From NCBI GenBank assembly GCA_037953625.1, contig CM075652.1, positions 31,986,501 to 32,050,500 of the forward strand: 64,000 nt of DNA, given 5' to 3'. This stretch comes from Crotalaria pallida. Lineage: Eukaryota > Streptophyta > Magnoliopsida > Fabales > Fabaceae. Below the pieces are notes generated by a model. That model was given only the letters and a program-made list of their open reading frames with translations, made no database searches and was not told where the DNA came from. Of this stretch, positions 33,344-44,996 are shown in pieces. Position 1 is the stretch's first letter, and every line of letters begins with the position of its first letter. The translations under genes and the position numbers were made by a program.

Positions 33344-34437
33344 CCAAATGTGATGAGTGAGGTGAGGAAAACCTTGAGAACCTTAGCATTAGGAACTTAG
33401 AACTTGAACCTGTTAAGTCTTGATTGCCACCTTAGGAGAGCTATTATCCAATGAGTATAAATGAACCTAGAACTAGAGTTGTATGATGGAGTTGAGTCTT
33501 CCTTCACTTGATCTTGAGAGTGAGGGTTGCACATGAGTGAGTCTCCATTGGCATGGAGTTAGGAAATCAATGGAGATGAGGGAGGTGGGGTTCGAATTTT
33601 AGAGGAAGAATAAGGGAGTATTTATTGGCTATTTTATTGATAAGCACTTGATGGAGATGATGTGTATGAGGATTATGAGGTTTGATTTTTAGAGCTTGTG
33701 TTGATGATGATGAAGTTTGGTTCTTGTGCCCTAGGGAGGAAAGGTGGAGAAGAGGATATGTTGTTGTGGCCTTGTGTTGTGTTGTTGTTGCCTTTCATGC
33801 CTTATTTTCGGTTTCTTGCATGGGGGTTCGAATTTTGTGGTTAAGATTTGTTGGCTTGCTCAAGAAGCCAAAAATGAGTGCCTGGGGGTCAACCAATTCT
33901 GACGCGGGCGCTCCGGCGCGCTCTAGCGCGGGTCCCTGGTGCATCTGGTGCGAGAATTTTCGGCGCGCCAGTCTGGTGCGTCAGGTGGGGATCTGGTGCG
34001 TCAGGTGCGCCTGGGCGCGCTTCAGCGTTTGCTTGATGCAACTTTTAGGCCCTCTACCCCTTTGGGCGCGCTCCAACGAGGCCAATCTCGCACCTGGGCA
34101 CACTTAGGTGTGCGCAACTGATTCATTTTTCTTTATTTTTCTTGCCTTCAAACTACTACAACTTCTTCGTTACCCGTTGGATCTTGCTCAAATTTTAAAG
34201 CAAGCTTTTCTATTTTTCCCACTTCATATCCAACTGTGGAATTTGCGGTTCGAGTCATAAATCTTTTATTTCTAATTTTTCCCTAGTATTCTTTGTTTTA
34301 AATTTCTAAAACGATTTCTCCGATTCTAAAACGATTTCTCTGATTCATTAGCCTTGACTAAATTTTTTTATAATTCTTTTCACCTTAAGCCTATTAATAT
34401 ATTAAATAGACTTAGAAATTAAATTGATGATGTTACA

Positions 34438-34475
34438 ATCCTCTCCCACTTACCAGAATTTCGTCCTCGAAATTC
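34438..34475 (-). other. Polypurine tract and inverted repeat next to 3' LTR of C
   Basis: Minus-strand TAAGTGGGAGAGGAT (34452-34438), preceded by a GAATTTCGAGGACGAAATTC inverted repeat (34475-34456). In C this repeat overlaps the pol stop region. Confidence 0.8.
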
Positions 34476-35196
34476 AGCTATCTTGGAACAGTTGTGGATG
34501 AGATTCCTTCATCTTGTTCTCCAGTTCCCATGTAGCTTCTTCCACACTGTTTCTGCTGCAAATCACCTTCACTAGTGGAATCTCCTTGCCTCTAAGCTGC
34601 CTCACTTGTCTATCTTCGATTCTGACTGGTAGTACCTCAAAAGTCAGGTTCTCCTTCAATGGCAAGTCATCCATTGCAACAACATGGGAAGGATCATGAA
34701 TGTATTTCCTTAACTGTGAAACATGGAATACATCATGTAACTTGGACAAATGGGGAGGTAAAACAATTCTGTAGGCAACTGGACCAACCCTTTCCAAGAT
34801 CTGATATGGTTCGACAAATCTGGGAGTTAGCTTCTTGGACTTGATTGCTCGTCCAATACCAGTAGTAGGAGTTACCCTCAAAAATACATGATCACCAGCA
34901 TCGAACTCCAAGGGCTTCCTACGTTTATCAGCATAACACTTTTGACGATCTTGGGCTGCTTTCATTCGATCCTTAATCATTCGGATCTTTTCAGTAGTGT
35001 CTTGAACTATATCGGGACCAATTAGTAATTTTTCTCCTATTTGAAACCAACACAATGGTGTTCTACATTTTCTACCATATAATGCTTCAAAAGGAGCCAT
35101 CCCAATACTGGAATGAAAACTATTGTTGTAGGTAAATTCCACCAATGGTAGTAGTGTCTCCCAGTTACCTACTTGTTCAAGCACACATGTCCGCAA
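34474..35196 (-). pseudogene. Element C integrase C-terminus with chromodomain
   Basis: 240 open codons: the end of the integrase core (VEFTYNNSFHSSIGMAPFEA, YGRKCRTPLCW), a GPY-type region (LTPRFVEPYQILERVGPVAYR), SKLHDVFHVSQLRKY, and a chromodomain-like end (VLPVRIEDRQVRQLRGKEIP, then WELENKMKESHPQLF) that in relatives tethers integration to heterochromatin marks. The start is not a real start: upstream the frame is broken before 35197, and the conserved integrase Glu region is partly lost. Confidence 0.9.
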
Positions 35197-36081
35197 CAGG
35201 TCTTCCAGGGACTGAATAGTGCGCTCGGTTTGACCATCTGTTTGTGGATGGTATGCAGTACCGAACTTCAGCTTAGTACCTAGTGCCTGCTGAAGACTCT
35301 ACCAAAGTTTGGATAAGAACCTTAGATCACGGTCAGATATTATGCTGGTTGGCACTCCACTCCATGCAGTCTGACTATGTCCCTGATGTAAAGCTGAGTC
35401 AGCTTCTTCATGCTATATTTCATGTTCATAGGAATGAAATGGGCACACTTGGTCAATCTGTCAACTACTACCCAGATGGCTTTACATCCGGTGTTGGTTC
35501 TTGGCAGACCGGATATGAAATCCATGGCGATGCTATCCCATTTCCATTCTGGAATCTCCAATGGTCCTAGCAAACCACCTGATTTCTGGTGTTAGATCTT
35601 GGCCTTTTGACAAACCAAACATTGAGACCCATAATCTGCTAAACCCTTCTTCAACCCTGGCCACCAAAACAATCGCTTCAAGTCCTGATACATCTTGGTG
35701 GTACCAGGATGAAGATGTAACCGTGTCTTGTGAGCTTCCTCTAGGACCATTTTTTTCTCACTTCAAAGTCCATCGGAATGCACACTCTATTCCTGAATCG
35801 GATAATCCCATCGGGACCTTTCTTGAATTTGGGCTCCACATCCCCTGATACCCTTTCTAGTTGTTTCTGTAACTCCTCATCATCAGCTTGTCTTTTTTTA
35901 ATTAGATCGACAAACTCATTTGTAACTTGCAACATATTTAGGACTATGCTCTTCTCTTTCACCTGCATGCCTAGATTAAGGTTGCTGAATTCCTGTATCA
36001 ATTGCATTTCTTTCACCATCAGGTTGCTAACATGCAAAGTCTTTCGAGTTAGAGCATCGGCCACATCATTAGCTTTGTCGG
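35197..36081 (-). pseudogene. Element C integrase N-terminal part and RNase H end, broken frames
   Basis: Pieces: RNase H end and linker (36112-35741; HHPDKANDVADALTRK, then RFRNRVCIP), zinc-finger and core region with breaks, and the integrase core start (35573-35340; WDSIAMDFISGLPRTNTG, with the first catalytic Asp, and VVDRLTKCAHFIP). Frames change at about 35740, 35590 and 35335. The frame stops at the D insertion (TSD 36082-36086) and resumes at 52697. Confidence 0.8.
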
Positions 36082-36503
36082 GATGGTGTAACACCCCAAT
36101 TTGGAATCCCAATTTTCACTAAAAACATTTCTCACATTTTATTTTTATTCGAAAAAGGTTTGCATCTTAGTTTCCAAAACTTTAACTTAGTTTCCAAAGT
36201 AATTTCCAAAACATTTCCTTCTTAACTTGATTGTATGAAAACATTTCCTTTTGACTTAATTTCCAAAATGAAGTGTCACGTTATTACCATAATTCATTCA
36301 CCAAAACGCGATAGTATAATTGCGGAAAATTAATTTCATTCATAAACTGATCCAACATAAATTGTTTCGGCATAACAGCTATTATTCTCAAAATAGCAAT
36401 ATTAAAAGATAAAAATAAATCCCACATTGGGTTACATAGTTATCAGATGATCTTGCCGTCCTTGACTCACAAACCAAAAACCATACACTACTACAAGCTG
36501 ACA

Positions 36504-36830
36504 CTACTCATCGTCGTTTGGATTCTCTGCTGGGTCTTCCTCCGGATCTTCTTCGGGATCTTCTTCTGGATCCTCCTCGGGGTCCTCTTCCTCACCAATA
36601 TTGTTATTGATAGGTGGTGCATTCTGATGAAAATCCTTGGGTCCACCCGGCATAAAGTCTCTCAGCAGAAAACGAATTTCCACACGATCAGTAGCTACTC
36701 CACGAAGCACATGGTCTCTGTCCACAAAAATGAGTCTCGTCGGCCCCTCCCATATCCATCCATTAGTTGTCCTAACCCACTGTCCTCCCGCCAAAGGGGA
36801 CATCACCAATTGCAGCACTCGGTCTGCCAT
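36504..36830 (-). CDS. LTR-encoded ORF with (EEDP)n acidic tail (element D), function unknown
   Basis: 108 codons, ATG at 36830-36828 directly after an AG (AACTTTAG/ATGGC) that follows CTAAC and a pyrimidine-rich tract, stop TAG at 36506-36504. It begins MADRVLQLVMSPL, has a basic/aromatic middle (NGWIWEG, then RVEIRFLLRDF) and ends in about six Glu-Asp-Pro repeats. It sits about 420 bp from the sense end of the LTR, like the family A ORF. The family is not recognised. The EEDP repeats could also be slippage of a GATCCGGAG-like unit. Confidence 0.35.
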   Translation of the reverse strand: MADRVLQLVMSPLAGGQWVRTTNGWIWEGPTRLIFVDRDHVLRGVATDRVEIRFLLRDFMPGGPKDFHQNAPPINNNIGEEEDPEEDPEEDPEEDPEEDPAENPNDDE

Positions 36831-37636
36831 CTAAAGTTTACCATAGAAACAAGTACATAGAAGAGAAGAGAGAGAGTTAGCGATCAAACGAACAATGTCG
36901 TCGACGGCATGGGCTTATGCCATGGATCGCACTAGAACCAAACACATACAATTATAATATGACATTAACTTTTCATTATAACATTAACGTCTCATCATTA
37001 CCATGTGTTCACCATATCATATCATTACTTGAGAATTCCATACTCATAAACTTTCCACTAAGTCTTTCACATCCATCAATGATTTAGGGAGGGAAATCAT
37101 TGAGGTAAGGGGTAGATTAGCACACACGATACATCTCCTCCTTCAATATCCAACCACATCCTAGTTCGGAAAGCAGATGGGATGCACAGGAATCCTAACC
37201 ATGCTGACATCGAAGCCAAAGTGTAACACCTAAGATTTTTACCCTTAAAACCCCGCTATTAAAAAAATGTGAATTTGAAAGTTCATTTTAATTTAATGAA
37301 AATCACCCGTCAAACGGACGGAGTTTTGTTTGTTTTTAGGACTATTCCAAAATTCAACCTGTGATAGACAATTTCAAATAAACAACCAATAGCCAGCAGG
37401 GCATCAGATTATATATATAAATCATATCAAGGCCCTATGGGCTCCAAGTACATCAGAGTGCATAAAATAATCAGAGTATTAGCGGAAAATACTAAGTTTG
37501 AGTATCAAAAACCAAAACATATAATTTTCTCAAAACAAAACATCCTAAACCTCACTTAAAAATATTTATAATCATTTTACATCAAACTATTGTAGGAGGC
37601 TTAGGTCCATATCATGCTCTAAAACCCATAACGACC

Positions 37637-37701
37637 CTACTCTCCCTGTAAGGGAAAGTACTCCTGCTCAGTCGGGGGCTGTGCCAGCTCAATCTCCGTA
37701 C
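37637..37701 (-). other. 65-nt exon-like open segment, family E
   Basis: Reads TEIELAQPP, then TEQEYFPLQGE, and stops at TAG 37639-37637; the right LTR has the same frame at about 42324-42388. It is like C except for synonymous changes and a few replacements, with no indel. Confidence 0.4.
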
Positions 37702-39543
37702 CTGAAAAATGTTAAGGGAGTGAGCACTGCACATGAAATAGAAAGCAGTCTCTAACTAGACATAAAAACCCGCTAGGTCAAACACAATTAGCAAATAAGC
37801 ATATATTCACATATTGCACACCATACTCATTTTATTATTTCCATACTCATTATTTATTCCACATTTCCATTTTCATTATTCCATTCAACATCCATTTCCT
37901 TTTCTTTTTATTCATTTCACATACTCATTTTATTTCGGTACATCACCTCAAATCAGAGGCCAATGCACAAATTTCATTCAACACATTTATCACCTCAAAA
38001 CAGAGGCCCTCATACTTTTCCTTATTTAAATTATGTGTCCCTCAGGTCAGAGGTCAACACCCAATCACTTCATTTCATTTATGTGTCCCTCAGGTCAGAG
38101 GTCAACACTTTAACATTTTGATTCATTTTGTGTCCCTCAGGTCAGAGGTCAACACATTATTCACTTTAATTCCTTTCGTGTCCCTCAGGTCAGAGGTCAA
38201 CACATTAATAATTTATTTCATTTAGTGTCCCTCAGGTCAGAGGTCAACACAATATTCATTTATTTCATACCTTGTCCCTCAGGTCAGAGGTCAACACACT
38301 ATTGTACTTCACCTCCACGCAGGAAGGTACCTCATACATTTGGCCTATGGGTACTTCACCTCCACACCGGAAGGTACCTCATACCATTGTACTTCACCTC
38401 CACACTGGAAGGTACCTCATACAATTTGGCCGGTGGGTACTTCACCTCCACACCAGAAGGTACCTCATACCACCACATAGGTTATACTTAAAAATCATTC
38501 TCATTATAAACAATTCATCACAATTTAAGAATCGTCACCTCAAAATAGAGGCCAACATATATACCACATTCTTGTTCAATCAATCATAACACATTTAATC
38601 ACAACCAACCACAATCAACACATAATCATTCATGTAATTCCTTTATTCATTTCCTTTCTCAACTATCACAATCATACCAAGTAGTATTCTCTTTTATAGC
38701 CCAACATTTAGATTGCCCTTCATTTTAATTTACATATATCACCTTTTTCCTTTTGTTTACACATAATCATTTTACTTTCGTTTCCTATATTCACAAATTT
38801 AATTTATAAGCCATGACCTTTGTTCACAATTGTTAATACTTAACATTTATACTCATTTCCCGTATTAATTACCAAATCCTCTTAAATAACATTCATGTTC
38901 TCAATTAAACATATACCATACATTTAAGCACAATTGAACAAATTTAACATAAGGGGACAAATATACACAATCAACTCATACTTGTCACATAATTAATATC
39001 ATCGTTTCACTTTTAATTTACATGTAATTATTTCATTCCCTTTTCCACCTTTATTTATATTTTCACATTTAGTGTACAAATATATTCAACCAAACATACA
39101 TAATATCACCTTCTCACATTTTTGCTTTAACAACACATATATTCGTTTCCATTCCATTTTCTTCCTATATCAATTTATTCCACAACACATACATATATTT
39201 GCAACAGTAATTAATTATCATTTAATTCACAACTTTACAAATAAAGTCAATAATCATAGAAATCATTTATGTCAACTTCACTATCACATTACCCAATTCC
39301 TCATGTACATCAATATAATCATTATCCAAGTTTCATTTATCAAATAATTCATTATCATATCATTGGGTTTCCTTTTTCCTAATCTTTACATCCAACATCA
39401 TACATATTTATTTAGTTAGAATTTCATATTCAATAACCTAGGGTTTTATAGTCTAATTTTTCTCCCCTAACACATAACCCTAACAAGCATTATATACTAA
39501 CTAGAACCCACTCCCTATAACAAGGCAAAACCCACCCCCTTAC
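37702..39543 (-). other. Putative LTR leader intron, family E (1842 nt)
   Basis: Donor TTTGAG/GTAAGG at 39544/39543; branch-point-like GTGCTCACTCCC; acceptor TTTTTCAG/GTACGG at 37702/37701. In the right LTR the acceptor AG is changed to TG (near 42389). Confidence 0.45.
37930..38480 (-). repeat. Tandem repeats in LTR E (two unit types)
   Basis: Six or more units of GTGTCCCTCAGGTCAGAGG followed by TCAACAC (38038-38300), with CCTC-N6-GAGG variants at 37948-38000. Then TACTTCACCTCCACACCGG with AAGGTACCTCATAC units (38305-38480): four in this LTR, three in the right LTR at 42990-43120, which explains the 58-bp length difference. Confidence 0.9.
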
Positions 39544-39983
39544 CTCAAACACTTGGAGATAAGGTGATTTTGCTTGCTCCAAGCTTGAAAGCCTTGCCAC
39601 CAATTGAGTTAGAATCCAAAGGAAGAGGGAGGAATCTAATACAATGGGTATAACAAAAAAAATTGTTAAGCTTTAACCATAAGCTTGGAGAAATTCATGA
39701 ACCAAACTAGAGTTCCCTAGGTGGAAGATTGAAAACTCCAAGGGAGCAAGAGAGAGAGAGAGAATCGAACCCAAAAGAGAGAGAAAAAGGAAGACTCAAA
39801 CAAAATCACTTACTTGGAGTTGAGAAGGAAGAAGATTTGTTGATGGAATGAAGAAATCCCACTTTCTCTTGGTGGATTTGATGATAGAGAATGGAACCCT
39901 AGGGGAGAGAGGAAGAGAGAAACAAAATTGGCTAGAGAAAAACGTGTGTTTTGCTTTTATTTTTTTCCTCAGCAGCCCGATTT

Positions 39984-40064
39984 AATCGATTAAGATCTTA
40001 CTTAATCGATTAAGACTTTTCACCCAATCTGACCTTAATCGATTAAGCTACAGTTTAATCGATT
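39984..40064 (-). promoter_or_regulatory. Two pairs of AATCGATT palindromes in LTR E
   Basis: AATCGATT starts at 39984, 40004, 40037 and 40057: two pairs, each 20 bp apart, 33 bp between pairs. The right LTR has them at 44623, 44643, 44676 and 44696 with the same steps. Confidence 0.8.
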
Positions 40065-40357
40065 AAGCTGCATAGTTTTGCAGTATCCAGACTTTGATAG
40101 GTCATAACTTCTTCGTTACCCATTTGATCTTCCTCAAGTTTTAAAGCAAGCTTCCTCAACTATCCTACTTCACATCCAACGGTGGAATTTATGTTTTGAG
40201 CTACCAATATTTTATTTTAAATTTCCTAAGGTTCTATGCTTAAAGCTTCAATTTTACACTCCTAATTACCCCATTTCTCACTTAATATCACCACTTCTTC
40301 TACTCTAAGTCTATCACAACATAGATTATATTAGGAATTGGATTTTGGGATGTTACA

Positions 40358-40396
40358 ATCCTCCCCCACTTATTGGAATTTCGTCCCCGAAATTCC
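40358..40396 (-). other. Polypurine tract and inverted repeat of element E
   Basis: Minus-strand TAAGTGGGGGAGGAT (40372-40358), with a 22-bp inverted repeat (GGAATTTCG arms) at 40375-40396, although the element has no pol. Confidence 0.8.
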
Positions 40397-41901
40397 GTTA
40401 AGTTTGGTAAATGGAGAACCATCCCATTAATAGAGTTCATGATGTCTGTCTTTACTTCCCTTCGGTTTCTTCGCCACCCTTTCGATTTGCCCTTACCTAG
40501 ACGGAATTTAAATTAGGGTAGGAAGTGCTCCCCCACTTGGCATCGACATACCCAATTACCACTATGCTAAAGGATGTGGGATCGGGTGAATTCGCTTCCG
40601 ATCGTCCCTCGGATAGATGTAAGACAGGAATTGCATTAGCTAGATACGGGAAAACTCGAAATATTTAGCATTCCGGAATAGTTTTAGAATCTTTCCCATA
40701 ATAGATACCCTGGGATCGTGCCATGCGAAGATTTTTGTAGGATAGAACGCCTTAGAGTTTGCCTCCTCACAAGGATTGACTAGCACCGGTAAGATTTAGA
40801 ACCCTTCAAAAACACAAGCATTCGTGAACAAGAAGCACTCCAAAAGGTTAAGAGCTTCCCCAATTGCTTATTTGATTAGAGCAGACACAATTCCTACTAA
40901 ATGCTCAACAATCAACTTCTTTCATGAATCGATTAAAAAGAATAGGAAGGAAGGAGTCCACATTAGTTCCAAGATTTACCCAACTACCAAAGGTGAAGGG
41001 TACGACAACTTGCCGTTGGCTGGGTCAATTATCAATATTGTTTGGTCTTTACGCAGGGATTTTACAAATTTGGCACAACTGGCTATTCTTATGAATGGTT
41101 ATCTAAGAACCGGAACAAGATTCGAAGTAAATGTCAAATTGTTCGAGTTCGGTTTGGTGGATATAATGGTTAAGAATAATTTCTGTAGAGTTTTCTTAAC
41201 TCATTTTCTATCTACTTTCTAACTCAATAAGAAGCTTTTGAACGAATGTTTTCTGGGTTAGGTTGGTTTCACTTGCAAGGATTCTTTCCTTGAAAGACAC
41301 TACTTTGGGTGTCTACTTTCACTTTAAAGGTTACAATGATAGCATTTATTGATAGATGCAAGAATTGAGGTGATCAATCCCATCCTCACGTCTACCAACA
41401 ACACATCACTGTCGGGTTCTGTCAGTAATGTCATCATTTAACAAATGCAAGGATTAGAGTGATCAGTTCTAACATTACATTATATCAAATAACAACATCA
41501 CAACATAATATTGGTCACTTGACGCTAGAATTCTCAAACCTCAGAATTCCTTATAAGGTCTTTCACCTGTTATCTATAAGAGCAAGATCGAATTTGGAAG
41601 GGCGGATATCCAACATGTTTTTTTTTTTTAACAATTATATACCAGAATCTTACCAACTCACTATTTAGCTAACCGAAGCGCAACTAACTCCACAACAATC
41701 GAACACAAAAGCATTACGCATGGACTTGTCAAACGTTAGTTACCAGAACAGACCAGTAAGACTCAAATACTAAGTACATACATAGTACTATAATTATCCT
41801 ATTATAATCTTAAACTATTGCTATGAGCATCAATTACTCGCTAGGTGAGTAATCATTTGGAGTTTGTACAACTCCATGGCCGAGGAGAAACTGCTCTGAT
41901 A
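40397..41901 (-). other. Noncoding interior of element E
   Basis: No ORF with recognisable protein. A second polypurine-like tract (minus CCAAGTGGGGGAGC) lies at 40540-40527. The words AAGGATTAGAGTGATCAGTT (about 41450) and GATCAATCCCA (about 41372) recur in F near 58650 and 58575, so E and F interiors are related. Confidence 0.7.
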
Positions 41902-41914
41902 ACATAAATGTAAC
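41902..41914 (-). promoter_or_regulatory. Primer-binding site of element E
   Basis: Minus-strand TGTTATCAGAGCA, one base off the iMet site, four bases from the LTR. Confidence 0.8.
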
Positions 41915-41918
41915 ACCT

Positions 41919-44900
41919 AAGATTTTTACCCTTAAAACCCCGCTATTAAAAAAATGTGAATTTGAAAGTTCATTTTAATTTAATGAAAATCACCCGTCAA
42001 ACGGACGGAGTTTTGTTTGCTTTTAGGACTATTCCAAAATTCAACCTGTGATAGACAATTTCAAATAAACAACCAATAGCCAACAGGGCTTCAGATTATA
42101 TATATAAATCATATCAAGGCCCTATGGGCTCCAAGTAGATCAGAGTGCATAAAATAATCAGAGTATTAGCGGAAAATACTAAGTTTGAGTATCAAAAACC
42201 AAAACATATAATTTTCTCAAAACAAAACATCCTAAGCCTCACTTAAAAATATTTATAATCATTTTACATCAAACTATTGTAGGAGGCTTAGGTCCATATC
42301 ATGCTCTAAAACCCATAACGACCCTACTCTCCCTGTAAGGGAAAGTACTCCTGCTCGGCCGAGGGCTGTGCCAGCTCAATCTCCGTACCAGAAAAATGTT
42401 AAGGGAGTGAGCATTGCACATGATATAGAAAGCAGTCTCTAACTAGACATAACAACCCGCTAGGTCAAACACAATTAGCAAATAAGCATATATTCACATA
42501 TTGCACACCATACTCATTTCATTATTTCCATACTCATTATTTATTCCACATTTCCATTTTCATTATTCCATTCAACATCCATTTCCTTTTCTTTTTATTC
42601 ATTTCACATACTCATTTTATTTCGGTACATCACCTCAAATCAGAGGCCAATGCACAAATTTCATTCAACACATTTATCACCTCAAAACAGAGGCCCTCAT
42701 ACTTTTCCTTATTTAAATTATGTGTCCCTCAGGTCAGAGGTCAACACCCAATCACTTCATTTCATTTATGTGTCCCTCAGGTCAAAGGTCAACACTTTAA
42801 CATTTTGATTCATTTTGTGTCCCTCAGGTCAGAGGTCAACACATTATTCACTTTAATTCCTTTCGTGTCCCTCAGGTCAAAGGTCAACACATTAATAATT
42901 TATTTCATTTAGTGTCCCTCAGGTCAGAGGTTAACACAATATTCATTTATTTCATTCTGTGTCCCTCAGGTCAGAGGTCAACACACTATTGTACTTCACC
43001 TCCATGCAGGAAGGTACCTCATACATTTGGCCTATGGGTACTTCACCTCCACACCGGAAGGTACCTCATACCATTGTACTTCACCTCCACACCGGAAGGT
43101 ACCTCATACCACCACATAGGTTATACTTAAACATCGTTCTCATTATAAACAATTCATCATAATTTAATAATCGTCACCTCAAAACAGAGGCCAACATATA
43201 TACCACATTCTTGTTCAATCAATCATAACACATATAATCACAACCAACCACAATCAACACATAATCATTCATGTAATTCCTTTATTCATTTCCTTTCTCA
43301 ATTATCACAATCATACCAAGTATTATTCTCTTTTATAGCCCAACATTTAGATTGCCCTTCATTTTAATTTACATATATCACCTTTTTCCTTTTGTTTACA
43401 CATAATCATTTTACTTCCGTTTCCTATATTCACAAATTTAATTCATAAGCCATGACCTTTGTTCACAATTGTTAATACTTAACATGTATACTCATTTCCC
43501 GTATTAATTACCGAATCCTCTTAAATAACATTCATGTTCTCAGTTAAACATATACCACACATTTAAGCACAATTGAACAAATTTAACATAAGGGGACAAA
43601 TATACACAATCAACTCATACTTGTCACATAATTAATATCATCGTTTCACTTTTAATTTACATGTAATTATTTCATTCCCTTTTCCACCTTTATTTATATT
43701 TTCACATTTAGTGTACAAATATATTCAACCAAACATACATAATATCACCTTCTCACATTTTTGCTTTAACAACACATATATTCGTTTCCATTCCATTTTC
43801 TTCCTATATCAATTTATTCCACAACACATACATATATTTGCAACAGTAATTAATTATCATTTAATTCACAACTTTACATATAAAGTCAATAATCATAGAA
43901 ATCATTTATGTCAACTTCACTATCACATTACCCAATTCCTCATGTACTTCAATATAATCATTATCCAAGTTTCATTTATCAAATAATACATTATCATATC
44001 ATTGGGTTTCCTTTTTCCTAATCTTTACATCCAACATCATACATATTTATTTAGTTAGAATTTCATATTCAATAACCTAGGGTTTTATAGTCTAATTTTT
44101 CTCCCCTAACACATAACCCTAACAAGCATTATATACTAACTAGAACTCACTCCCTAGAACAAGGCAAAACCCACCCCCTTACCTCAAACACTTGGAGATA
44201 AGGTGATTTTGCTTGCTCCAAGCTTGAAAGCCTTGCCACCAATTGAGTTAGAATCCAAAGGAAGAGGGAGGAACCTAATACAATGGGTATAACAAAACAA
44301 ATTGTTAAGCTTTAACCATAAGCTTGGAGAAATTCATGAACCAAACTAGAGTTCCCTAGGTGGAAGATTGAAAACTCCAAGGGAGCAAGAGAGAGAGAGA
44401 GAATCGAACCCAAGAGAGAGAGAAAAAGGAAGACTCAAACAAAATCACTTACTTGGAGTTGAGAAGGAAGGAGATTTGTTGATGGAATGAAGAAATCCCA
44501 CTTGCTCTTGGTGGATTTGATGATAGAGAATGGAACCCTAGGGGAGAGAGGAAGAGAGAAACAAAATTGGCTAGAGAAAAACGTGTGTTTTGCTTTTATT
44601 TTTTTCCTCATCAACCCGATTTAATCGATTAAGATCTTACTTAATCGATTAAGACTTTTCACCCAATCTGACCTTAATCGATTAAGCTACAGTTTAATCG
44701 ATTAAGCTGCATAGTTTTGCAGTATCCAAAATTTGATAGGCCATAACTTCTTCGTTACCCGTTGGATCTTCCTCAAATTTTAAAGCAAGCTTCCTCAACT
44801 ATCCTACTTCACATCCAACGGTGGAATTAATGTTTTGAGCTACCAATCTTTTATTTTAAATTTCCTAATTTTCTATGCTTAAAGCTTCAATTTTACACTC

Positions 44901-44996
44901 CTAATTACCCCATTTCTCACTTAATATCACCACTTCTTCTACTCTAAGTCTATCACAACATAGATTATATTAGGAATTGGATTTTGGGATGTTACA
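41919..44996 (-). repeat. 5' LTR of element E (3078 bp)
   Basis: Near-identical partner of 37222-40357, short by one 58-bp tandem-repeat unit. Confidence 0.95.

Larger units (their letters stand above)
31931..34437 (-). repeat. 3' LTR of element C (2507 bp)
   Basis: Sense start TGTAACATCATC at 34437, sense end at TGTAACACCA on the plus strand (31931). It contains GC-rich GCGCGCC/CTGGTGCG repeats (33900-34110), an intron-like segment (33343-32435) and a 65-nt exon-like segment (32434-32370). Confidence 0.9.
37222..40357 (-). repeat. 3' LTR of element E (3136 bp)
   Basis: Sense start at 40357, sense end at TGTAACACCTAAG on the plus strand (37222). In sense order: inverted repeat GTTGGAT/ATCCAAC region (one arm mutated here), four AATCGATT palindromes (40064-39984), a TAAAAG TATA-like word, donor 39543, tandem repeats (38470-37930), acceptor 37702 and the 65-nt segment. 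Confidence 0.95.
37222..44996 (-). mobile_element. Element E: LTR retrotransposon without coding capacity (LARD-like)
   Basis: LTRs 37222-40357 and 41919-44996, interior of only 1561 bp. The flanks CAAAG (37217-37221) and AAAAG (44997-45001) match at four of five bases. Polypurine tract at 40358 and iMet-type primer site at 41902-41914. No gag or pol. Interior segments align by eye with the noncoding interior of element F. The LTRs differ mainly by one tandem-repeat unit. Confidence 0.9.

Noticed and set aside
33682..34107. ORF in LTR C, repeated at 53521-53826
   Set aside because: Antisense to the element and driven by GCGCGC/CTGGTGCG repeats; no domain.
38038..38300. CRISPR-like regular repeats
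   Set aside because: Units are adjacent LTR tandem repeats in a plant genome, present in both LTRs of E, without unique spacers or cas genes.
38038..38300. AGGTCAGAGGTCA resembling a nuclear-receptor DR1 site
   Set aside because: Plants lack nuclear receptors; the word is part of the larger CCTC-N6-GAGG unit.
40824..41222. 132-codon ORF inside element E
   Set aside because: Plus strand, antisense to the element, no recognisable domain, and no counterpart in the related interior of F that I can see.
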